Assembly: GCA_930367205.1 (NCBI GenBank) | Contig: OV884009.1 | Coordinates: 41,053,841 to 41,117,840 of the forward strand | Direction: 5' to 3' | Source: Acanthosoma haemorrhoidale | Taxonomy: Eukaryota; Arthropoda; Insecta; Hemiptera; Acanthosomatidae | DNA length: 64,000 nucleotides | Shown here: positions 33,697 through 41,099 of the stretch, piece after piece | How the letters are laid out: every line of letters begins with the position of its first letter | How positions within the stretch are numbered: the stretch's first letter is position 1 | Program-made: the position numbers and the translations under genes | Notes under the pieces: model-generated | The model's database searches: none | Told to the model about the DNA's origin: nothing | What the model saw: the letters and a program-made list of their open reading frames with translations, nothing else

Positions 33697-36600
33697 CTTC
33701 TCCTTCTGAAACAGTAATGTTTGGTCTCGGTCTCAAGTGTTGTTTACGTGGTCTTTTGATTCTATTAACGTGTGCTTTGTTTGTTTCGTTTCTGTCTTTG
33801 TACAATAGTACGGGTCTGTAGGGATCATTGTATTTGCGGTGATGGGTTGTTCTTATGAATATTTGGTCATCATTTATTTCGGGTGGATTTTCGCGATTTT
33901 TATTTAGTGTTTCTGTCCTATTTTCTTTTTCGTTTATAATTTTGTTTCTAGTTATTTCGTGTATTATGTTTTTTTCGTCATGATATTTTTGTACGTATTG
34001 TTCTTTTATTTCTATTTGTTGGTCAGGTCTTTTTGTTATTCCGAATGTTATTTCGTCTGGTGTCATATTTAGTTTAGAGTTTAAAGTATTGTTATATGCT
34101 ATTGTTGCTAGCATTAGTCTGTTAGTTAATGATTTGTTCGTTAAGTCTTTGTAATTGAGGGTTCGTAATATTTCTATTAGTGTACTGTGTGCTCTATTAA
34201 GTAGTCCTAGTGAGTTGGGATTTCCTGGGGTCGTATAAATTGGTTCGATTTCATTTGTTTGCAAAAAATTTAATACTAGGTTGTTTTTGTATTCTTTACC
34301 ATTATCCATTTTTATTGATACTGGTGTGGGATAGTATGTCAAGTAAAGTTTAATAGTGTCACAGATGTTGATTCCTGTCACAGCAGATATTATGTGTGTA
34401 AATAGTTTTTTGGAAAATGTGTCGATTATTGTCACGATGTATTTTTTGTCGAAATGTAGTGTATCTATCATCAAGTCTTCAAATGGTTTGTTTGGTGTTG
34501 GTGTTACCATGTATTTTGCTTTTATGGGATTTCGTTCGTATTTAGTCTTTTTGCATGTCGTACATTTGTTAATGAAGTCGTTTATTGTTTCTTTCATCAG
34601 TGGGAAGTAGTACAGTTTTCTCAGTTTGTCATAAGTCTCAATAGTTCCTCTGTGGGATGTCTTTCCTATGTGATAGTTGTTTATTGTTTCTATTTGTTCG
34701 TCTTTGTCCGTGATGTCGGTTACAAAATTTTTGTATCTTTTTAATTTTACAGTCTGGTATGAGTCTTGTATCAGTTTTGAAAATTCTTTGAACATTTCAT
34801 CGTACCATGGTTGAAGTAATGGGATATTTGGTTCGCAGTATATTCCGTATGTGATTTTCGGTCTAATTACTTGTTCTATTAGTGTTTGTAAGTCATTTAC
34901 GTCATCAAGTATGATTTCATGTCTATGTTTATTAAATGGTTTAGTGAATTTTATTTCTTTTGGACCCTTTTTTACGATTATTTGGTATTTTTCAATATTT
35001 ATGTTTTTGTCATTGTCTACAATCCAAACTTGTTCATTGGATGATTGTTGTGAATGTATAGTCGCTCTACAAGTACTAAGTCTGTCTAATTCTATTTGAT
35101 CTAAGTCATTGAGTTCATTAATTATTTCGTCTAGTGCTTGAGTATTGTCTATTGGTTGGTCAATTATGTTGTCTATATTGTCTTCTTCTGTTATGTGATT
35201 TAAAGGTAAATTTTCATTTTGTCGCGAAAGTAAGTCAGCTACTTTATTCGTTTTTCCGTCAATGTGAGTAACGTCAAATTCGAATTCCTGAAGTTTCCAC
35301 ACCCATTTCATAATGCGTGTGTTACCGTTCTTCATTGTATATATCCACTTTAGTGGTTTATGGTCAGTCAGTAGTTGGAATTTCGTACCGTACAAGTATG
35401 GTTTGAAATGGTGTGTCGACCAGACAATTGCTAATAGTTCTTTCTCTATCGTTGAGTAATTTATCTCGGGAGGCTGTAGCACTCGTGAGGCGAACGCTAC
35501 AGGGTGTTCTGTTCCGTCTTTATCTTTCTGAGAAAGTACCGAGCCGATGGCCTTGTCGCTTGCGTCTGTCGTTAAGTAAAAAGTTCGATTCCAGTCAGGG
35601 TAGGCTAGTATCGGGGAGTTAGTCATGAGAGTTTTTAATGTGTCACAGGCCTCTTTGATTTCTTTTGTCTCGTATGTTTTAGTCTGTAGGGATTTTGATA
35701 TGGGTTTGGTTATCTTCGCGTAATTTTTTATAAATTTTCGATAATATCCGGTCATTCCAAGGAATTGTCTGGTTGTTTTTTCACTATTTGGATATGGTAA
35801 TTTTGTAATTGCTTCTACTTTTTTTGGGTTAGTTTTTAGTCCGTCGGGGGTAACTATGTATCCTAAGAAGGGGATTTCATTTTTGAAGAATTCTGTCTTG
35901 TCTAGTTGAATGGAAAGTGCGTGTTCTTTTAGTTTTCTAAATATGTTTTCAAGGTGTTCTAAATGTTCCTGTATTGTGTTGGAGTATATGATTATGTCGT
36001 CTATGTAAATCATGGCGTTTGGGATATTTGCTATCATCATGTTCATAGCTCTTTGAAATGTCGGTGGGGCGTTACAAAGTCCGTAGGGCATTCGTAAGTA
36101 TTCGTAATGTCCGTCTTCTGTACTAAACGCTGTCTTGGCAATGGAATCAGGATCCATTTCAATTTGGTGGAATCCGGATGCCAAATCAATGGTCGAAAAT
36201 ATTTTCGCGTTTTGTAACTTGTTTAGTAAGTCTTCAATGTTAGGTAGTGGGTATTTGTCATTGATTGTCATGTCGTTAAGTTTTCGATAGTCTATAACCA
36301 TCCTGACTTTCTTTTGTCCGGATGCGTCCATTTTCTTGGGGACTATCCATACTGGGGAATTGTAGGGGGAGTTACTTTTACGTATTATGTTGTTTTTCAG
36401 TAAGTTTGTCACTTCGTTATTTATTTGTTCTTTAAATTGTACAGGGTATCGGTAATTACGTGTGTAGCATGGATTTTCGTTTTTTGTCACGATTTTGTGT
36501 TTTAGTAAGTTAGTCGCTCTTAATTGTTCATTGTCTGTTTTTAGTATTTCTCCATAATTGCTTATTAGATTTACTAATTGGTCAGTTGTGTTATCGTCAA

Positions 36601-37342
36601 TATGGTCTGTTCGAATTAATTGTTTAATTGTTTGTTTGTCATCAATATAGTATAGTTCGTTCTTTTCTTTTGATTTATTATTATTATTAAGTTTATTGTT
36701 ATTATTAATTTTATTATTTTTATTATTTTCCGGGTATGTTTGGTCCCTTTTGTTTTCGTTTATTTCCGGGTATGTTTGGTCCCTTTTATTTTTGTTTATT
36801 TCCGGGTATGTTTGGTCCCTTTTATTTTTGTTTATTTCCGGGTATGTTTGGTCCCTTTTATTTTTTAATTTATTATTACTATTATTATTATTATTATTAT
36901 TACTATTATTATTACTATTGTTATTGTCTACTAAAGTTTCGTTTTCTAATTTAAATTTTATTTTATTTATTATTATTTCATTATTTTGACAGTTAATTTT
37001 TATGTTTAAATTTCGCATTGTCTCGTATCCTAATAAAATGTTGAATTTATCACTAAACGGGTATACTAAAAATTTTGCCTTCGCAGAAATTCCAATCAGG
37101 GGATAAAGATCTATTAGAGCACTCTGAGTTCCCTCGGCTCTCCCTGTAGGGGTTTTCATCACGAAGTCTTCCGAAATGATTTTAGTTCCTTCGGGTAAAG
37201 AACATGGGTGAATATAATTTTTTGATGATCCCGTGTCAATCAGCCAAGTCTTGCCAGTAAAATCTTTTAGTTTCGGTAAAGTGTCCGTATGGTTTAATTG
37301 GTATTCTGGTCGGGTGGTTTGTGATCGCTTGGTCCTGGTTCT
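33626..37342 (-). CDS. pol: Errantivirus Pol: protease, RT, RNase H, integrase
   Basis: The frame is open from the -1 slip site at 37342. The first ATG-like start downstream lies after the protease, so frameshifting is the likely route. In order it has an aspartic protease (WLIDTGSS, near 37230), a linker rich in Asn with four 12-residue repeats, and reverse transcriptase (DLASGFHQIEM, MPYGLCNAPPTFQ, YIDDIIIYS). RNase H (TTDASDKAIGSVLSQ) is followed by an integrase zinc domain (H...H...CTTCKKTK) and the integrase core (MIDTLHF, MDNGKEYK). Thirty-five residues after the second Asp, where the family has Glu in GxxER, this protein has Asn (GLLNRAHSTL). The frame overlaps env by 71 bases. Confidence 0.9.
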   Translation of the reverse strand, partial: RTRTKRSQTTRPEYQLNHTDTLPKLKDFTGKTWLIDTGSSKNYIHPCSLPEGTKIISEDFVMKTPTGRAEGTQSALIDLYPLIGISAKAKFLVYPFSDKFNILLGYETMRNLNIKINCQNNEIIINKIKFKLENETLVDNNNSNNNSNNNNNNNSNNKLKNKRDQTYPEINKNKRDQTYPEINKNKRDQTYPEINENKRDQTYPENNKNNKINNNNKLNNNNKSKEKNELYYIDDKQTIKQLIRTDHIDDNTTDQLVNLISNYGEILKTDNEQLRATNLLKHKIVTKNENPCYTRNYRYPVQFKEQINNEVTNLLKNNIIRKSNSPYNSPVWIVPKKMDASGQKKVRMVIDYRKLNDMTINDKYPLPNIEDLLNKLQNAKIFSTIDLASGFHQIEMDPDSIAKTAFSTEDGHYEYLRMPYGLCNAPPTFQRAMNMMIANIPNAMIYIDDIIIYSNTIQEHLEHLENIFRKLKEHALSIQLDKTEFFKNEIPFLGYIVTPDGLKTNPKKVEAITKLPYPNSEKTTRQFLGMTGYYRKFIKNYAKITKPISKSLQTKTYETKEIKEACDTLKTLMTNSPILAYPDWNRTFYLTTDASDKAIGSVLSQKDKDGTEHPVAFASRVLQPPEINYSTIEKELLAIVWSTHHFKPYLYGTKFQLLTDHKPLKWIYTMKNGNTRIMKWVWKLQEFEFDVTHIDGKTNKVADLLSRQNENLPLNHITEEDNIDNIIDQPIDNTQALDEIINELNDLDQIELDRLSTCRATIHSQQSSNEQVWIVDNDKNINIEKYQIIVKKGPKEIKFTKPFNKHRHEIILDDVNDLQTLIEQVIRPKITYGIYCEPNIPLLQPWYDEMFKEFSKLIQDSYQTVKLKRYKNFVTDITDKDEQIETINNYHIGKTSHRGTIETYDKLRKLYYFPLMKETINDFINKCTTCKKTKYERNPIKAKYMVTPTPNKPFEDLMIDTLHFDKKYIVTIIDTFSKKLFTHIISAVTGINICDTIKLYLTYYPTPVSIKMDNGKEYKNNLVLNFLQTNEIEPIYTTPGNPNSLGLLNRAHSTLIEILRTLNYKDLTNKSLTNRLMLATIAYNNTLNSKLNMTPDEITFGITKRPDQQIEIKEQYVQKYHDEKNIIHEITRNKIINEKENRTETLNKNRENPPEINDDQIFIRTTHHRKYNDPYRPVLLYKDRNETNKAHVNRIKRPRKQHLRPRPNITVSEGEDGSYSDSTNPDTSMDIDIYYDSD
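36728..36930 (-). repeat. 36-base tandem repeats and Asn-codon run inside pol
   Basis: Four 36-base units between about 36728 and 36866 encode KRDQTYPEINKN-type repeats. Directly before them in the protein, (AAT/AAC)n codons give a run of Asn and Ser at about 36868-36930. The block is in frame and sits between protease and reverse transcriptase. Confidence 0.85.
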
Positions 37343-38454
37343 AAAAAATGTTCATATTTTGTTTCGAGTGATTGTAATTGGTCCTGTAATTCTTGTATGT
37401 ATAAGTCTTTGTCTTCTAGTTCGGTATGGTGTACGCGGTTACTGACTGTCCGCATTGAAACTGTTTGTTGTTGTTGTGGTATTGCAGGTAAAGCTAGTTG
37501 TTGTTTATTGAAATATTGGTTTTGTTCTCGTGGTTGCCACGGCTGATTGTATCGTGCATTAGGATCACGAGAATAATTAAAATTGTTGGGTTTGTCTGAA
37601 TTATATTGGGGTTTGTTGTAATGGCGTTCGTTATTGGGAAAGGTTTGTGGTTGTTGGTACTGATTTGATTGTTCGCGTTTTCGCTCATAGTAATAAGGGT
37701 CAAAATTTTTGCCTTTATAACCGGTGCTAGGTGGTGTTTGTGTTTGTCTTGGGGCATATTGTTGTGATTTCGAGTTTTGTTGTTGTGGTCTGCTGTGAGA
37801 GCGTTCTCCGTAAGAACGTTCTATTATTCTCACAGCGACTGTCTTAAGTGCCCTTTTTAAGTCCCTTAAGTTTGTGTAGTCCGTGTGGTTTAGGAAAAAT
37901 TCTAAATCTTTGTCAAATTGTTTCATACAGTGATGTGTTATTTGTCTGTCGTATATTTTTAGTTCGGTTAATTTTTGTTCGTCATTTAATCTATCGTCCG
38001 TAAATACTCGTCCTTCTAGTTCGTCTCGAAGGAGTAATACTCTGTCTACATAGTTTACGGGGTGTTCATTCTTGTATGGTCTAATTTGTAAAATTTCGTC
38101 CATTGACTGTAGTGTCGACTTGTCATCGCGGAATTGATTTTTTAATTCTTGAATTAATTCTTGTAACGTGTTATAATTTCGTAATCCGCAATGTTCTGCC
38201 GGTCCTACAAGTTTGTTAGTGGCGTGTCCAAGTAATTGTTTTGTATTGTATTCACAGTGTGGGTTGTCTATTGTGCATATGTTATTGGCCACGAAATTTA
38301 TTTTATTTATGAATTTAATCAAGTGGCTTGGGTTTCCGTCAAATTCAGGTATTAGTTTTAAGTCTGTGGTTGAGATAATGTGGTTGTTAGTAGCCATATT
38401 TTCGTCTAATTCGGGGATGTTTCGGATAAGGTTTAGTCTGTCTGTTAATGGCAT
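37294..38454 (-). CDS. gag: Errantivirus Gag
   Basis: I place the start at the ATG at 38454, giving about 386 residues. The frame is open further upstream to 38655 but only with a TTG, and that part reads as leader. The capsid-like half has LIPEFDGNPSHLIKFINKI, LVGPAEHCGL and QFRDDKSTLQSMDEILQIR, as in gypsy-type Gag. The C-terminal half is Gln/Asn/Pro/Arg-rich with no CCHC knuckle, which is common in errantiviruses. A short coiled coil (DKDLYIQELQDQLQSLETK) lies just before the frameshift site. Gag forms the particle core. Confidence 0.85.
   Translation of the reverse strand: MPLTDRLNLIRNIPELDENMATNNHIISTTDLKLIPEFDGNPSHLIKFINKINFVANNICTIDNPHCEYNTKQLLGHATNKLVGPAEHCGLRNYNTLQELIQELKNQFRDDKSTLQSMDEILQIRPYKNEHPVNYVDRVLLLRDELEGRVFTDDRLNDEQKLTELKIYDRQITHHCMKQFDKDLEFFLNHTDYTNLRDLKRALKTVAVRIIERSYGERSHSRPQQQNSKSQQYAPRQTQTPPSTGYKGKNFDPYYYERKREQSNQYQQPQTFPNNERHYNKPQYNSDKPNNFNYSRDPNARYNQPWQPREQNQYFNKQQLALPAIPQQQQTVSMRTVSNRVHHTELEDKDLYIQELQDQLQSLETKYEHFLEPGPSDHKPPDQNTN
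37342..37348 (-). promoter_or_regulatory. -1 ribosomal frameshift heptamer (T TTT TTA)
   Basis: In the gag frame the codons CAT TTT TTA at 37350-37342 form T TTT TTA, the heptamer known from HIV-1. A -1 slip here leads directly into the pol frame (next codon AGA at 37342), which stays open through the protease DTGSS motif. Gag itself ends 48 bases further on at 37294. I did not establish a downstream stem or pseudoknot. Confidence 0.7.
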
Positions 38455-38676
38455 GTAAAATGTGTACAAAGTTATAATTACCAATTGATGTCTTCTGTTG
38501 TGTGAAGTCCTCTTCTTCTTCTCCTCTGGCGTCTCGTAGATAGTTAACAAATGAGTGGTCAGAGCCTCGGTGATGTGTATTAAAATACACCAGCTGATGT
38601 CTTGGGTCTTGCCTAGCCAAACGGCGGTGATCGCGGAATGGGGAGATTCTTCCAAAGTCTCAAAGTCGCTGCCAAG

Positions 38677-38694
38677 GTCCCTGTTCGGGCGCCA
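38677..38694 (-). other. Primer binding site, tRNA-Lys type
   Basis: The minus-strand sequence TGGCGCCCGAACAGGGAC is the complement of the 3' end of tRNA-Lys(UUU), the same 18 bases used by many retroviruses. It overlaps the last LTR base. Confidence 0.9.
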
Positions 38695-38924
38695 GTTAAA
38701 TCTTGATAAGACCAGAAGGAGTTTTTAAAAAGATTTATTTGAACTTTACAAACATACAACTACAATTAATAATAAATGTCAGAGTGACGGGCCTAGTAAC
38801 AGTACAGAAGGAAGTGTGCGTGAGAGGATAAGAGGAATGATATATAGGAGCTGAGACTTGATAAGGATAGCTGACGAAGTGTTGATCTTGCAGGTGTTGC
38901 AGCTGGCAGATGGCCTCTCTATCT
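38694..38924 (-). repeat. 5' LTR of the errantivirus
   Basis: Read on the minus strand it starts AGATAGAGAGGCC and ends TTTAACT. A TATATATC block lies in the middle and AATAAA is near the end. By eye it matches 31900-32130 base for base. Confidence 0.9.
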
Positions 38925-38971
38925 GGCGCACAATAGGTCTCACTGAGGCCGCGGTGCACAAATGCCGGAAC

Positions 38972-39000
<29 letters not shown>

Positions 39001-39002
<2 letters not shown>

Positions 39003-39360
39003 TAAACAGCACGTCGAAATCTTTGATTTGATACCCTATTCAGTGTGACAGAAAAATATTTACTTCTTGATTACCAATTAATTAATTAAGAACTATTAAA
39101 TATGGATTTCAATTTTTCATGTTGGGTAACCAGGAGTCATCTCGATATAAACTTTCATGTTATAGGTCGAACAGGAACTACAGACAGACACACTGAAAGA
39201 AACATAAGTATTTCTGATATATAAAATTACGAGATCCTAAAAATAGTATAGCAGTGAGTAGGGCACTATTGCTTGATTCCTCCGCTAAGAGTAAAGGAGA
39301 CCCCCGCACCTGTCTCCCTCTCTAGTCTTTCCATTACCCTACCCATTTACCCCCCATATT
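39001..39360. other. No gene seen
   Basis: Sequence after the LOA poly(A). It does not continue the Jockey 3' UTR interrupted at 26705, so the insertion site was rearranged or the flank was already different. Confidence 0.4.
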
Positions 39361-39486
39361 GTATGTACAATATGAATTGTAAATATGGTATGAATGAAAA
39401 CATATATCTCAATTATTTATTGCCTATTAAGTATTAAGGCAGATTTTAATTTCATCTTCATAAAGTTGTGTATTAAAAAAAAACTT
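39361..39486 (+). mobile_element. Jockey LINE 3' terminus fragment
   Basis: ATTGTAAATATGGTATGAATGAAAAC, TTATTTATTGCC, AAGGCAGATTTTAAT, ATAAAGTTGTG and a final A-run match the last 120 bases of the Jockey copy at 54430-54567. It may be the tail of the copy interrupted at 26705, or a separate short insertion. Confidence 0.65.
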
Positions 39487-39870
39487 ATATACACCTAATT
39501 AATCTATAACATTATTTGTATTCTATATCTACCTGACGCAGAACAATAATTTGGCCCAAGCACATATTACTTGTTGAAAAAATATATTTTTATATTTCTT
39601 TATTTTCTTTTCTTTCATACTTCAAACAAAAATCTCCTGCTCTTTCCTTTAAATATCCTAATAATCTTTTCAAACCGATCTTTATTTATTTTTTTTATCT
39701 TAAAGTCTGCTTAAATAATTTATTGCAAAAGTAATATCTGGTCAAGATACTAACATTAAAAACATCAAACATCATATAACTGCCTCACTGGTAAAATTTC
39801 GTCATTACCTTCTTTATTTTCATTTATTTGAAATCTCCGATGAACAGGCATTAAACATGGATAACAATTT
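39487..39870. other. AT-rich, no gene seen
   Basis: No open frame of note. It may be the remainder of the LTR element whose LTR lies to the right, too decayed to read. Confidence 0.35.
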
Positions 39871-39954
39871 TCAAATCCAAATGTGATGTGATATAGATGC
39901 TAATGAAAGCTCTTTTGGTAACTCGAGAAGTTTCAGGAATTGTTGTTGATCCAT
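39871..39954 (-). pseudogene. Short gag-start remnant of an LTR element
   Basis: The minus-strand ATG at 39954 opens 27 codons (starting MDQQQFLKLLE) resembling the Gln-rich Gag N-terminus of insect Ty3/gypsy elements. It stops at 39871. It lies 49 bases after the end of the putative LTR at 40003-40695, which supports the reading. Confidence 0.35.
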
Positions 39955-40002
39955 TTTGAATTTATTGAAATCATTTTTTTAATTTATTGCCTCGTCTCCA
40001 AT

Positions 40003-40695
40003 TGTTATAACTGTAAATCATTGTATTAGTGTGGGAATCGTATTTAATTAACACGCACACGTCACACTAACCTTTATTTTATACTTATTTACAACAGCTG
40101 TACCATGCTGTACTGTATAAATGGAGCTTTTTCTCACTTGGTTGCTAAGACCAAAATGGTGTATTTGGATTTGGAGAAACCAATTTAGAATCGTCCATGT
40201 CATCTTCTTTCCATGCAGACCCGTCAGCTCATTATACCCTCTTTAATTGTTCCGTAGATTGACTCTGGTTGTGTGGTGTTTGGGGCTTGAGAACTGACTA
40301 AAACGCCTAATGAGGTGTTTCTTAAGTTACTTTCTCAGAATGCATATGCATATCGCACGGTTACTCCGAGTTGGGATAGTTAGACCCTTCTGCTAGTCGT
40401 TAATATTTACTGGAATGCTTCCTTTATCTTATCATATAAAAGAATACGCGACTATATTTATTCAATTGACTTCAATTATAATACTTCATCCTGCCTATGA
40501 ATACGAAATCTTGTTCTCTCAATCTTTGTCTTCCATCTCTGTCGTTCCTAGTTCAAACATACAACCTCTGGAGTAATATTACTCTATTTTTTCGGAAATA
40601 TTCCTTCCTTTCAATATTTAATTTATACCATTATTTAATTTCTGACATCCCAGACCAACATAAGTAGTATTGATAATAAACAACATCTGCTCACA
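40003..40695 (-). mobile_element. Putative LTR of a Ty3/gypsy element
   Basis: On the minus strand the segment begins TGTGAGCAG and ends ATAACA, the TG...CA form of an LTR. It is followed at once by ATTGGAGACGAGGC, close to the TTGGCGACGAGG primer-site phrase I know from Mag-type elements, and then a gag-like ATG. Only one LTR is visible. Confidence 0.4.
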
Positions 40696-40721
40696 AATTG
40701 GTGTATTTATATTATTCAATC

Positions 40722-41099
40722 CTCAAGTCCAGGAGCGAGCAACGTCGCCGGCCGGAAGAAGAGAAGCCAGTAAGAGGTAGCTCAAGAAGCGCCCCCACCA
40801 GAAATTTGAGGCCTTCTGTCTCTTTTGCTGATGCCGTTCGGAACAAAGAGCAGTCACAGGCACTGCCCACTTCTCGTCCGCAAGTATCTCTTCCCCAGCA
40901 TTCCGCTCATCCCGCCAACCAGCAAACCCAATCCCATCCTCAACCACACATCTCGCATATTCCTTCACCACCAAGCTCTTCAGATCTCACTAGCCTATTA
41001 ACATCATTCCTTACAGAATTCAGAACCCTAATTACCCCTCTCATTTCCCTTCTTACAAATCTTGTCTCCTACCTTATCCCCGTTAAACAAAATCCATAA
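40722..41099 (+). pseudogene. Jockey ORF1, C-terminal third
   Basis: Codes the Pro/Ser/Gln-rich C-terminus of ORF1 (RPSVSFADAVRNKEQSQALP, QPHISHIPSPPSSSDLTSLL, LVSYLIPVKQNP) and ends at TAA 41097-41099. The zinc knuckles are lost by 5' truncation. The same frame continues into ORF2 after the TAA. Confidence 0.85.

Larger units (their letters stand above)
31900..38924 (-). mobile_element. Errantivirus-like gypsy retroelement, complete
   Basis: Two 231-base LTRs (31900-32130 and 38694-38924) look identical by eye and bound gag, pol and env, all open on the minus strand. A tRNA-Lys primer site adjoins the 5' LTR. The bases outside are GGC on both sides (31897-31899 and 38925-38927), a possible short target duplication that also belongs to the interrupted LINE sequence. 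Total length is 7,025 bases. Identical LTRs imply insertion too recent for mutations to accumulate. Confidence 0.93.
26706..39000 (+). mobile_element. LOA-type LINE, intact, interrupted by an errantivirus
   Basis: The element has a 5' UTR from about 26706, two intact ORFs (27014-28279 and 28282-31881) and a 3' UTR. The 3' UTR is split at 31899 by the retroelement at 31900-38924 and resumes at 38925-38971, ending in about 29 A at 38972-39000. Without the insertion it would be about 5.3 kb. Intact ORFs and a long poly(A) point to a recent arrival. No clear target duplication is visible between 26700 and 39001. Confidence 0.85.

Noticed and set aside
36728..36866. Regularly spaced short repeats that might suggest a CRISPR array
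   Set aside because: The four 36-base units are contiguous, in frame and code part of Pol. There are no spacers and the context is eukaryotic.
38454..38655. Gag start at 38655
   Set aside because: That position is TTG and lies in the leader close to the primer site. The first ATG in frame is at 38454.
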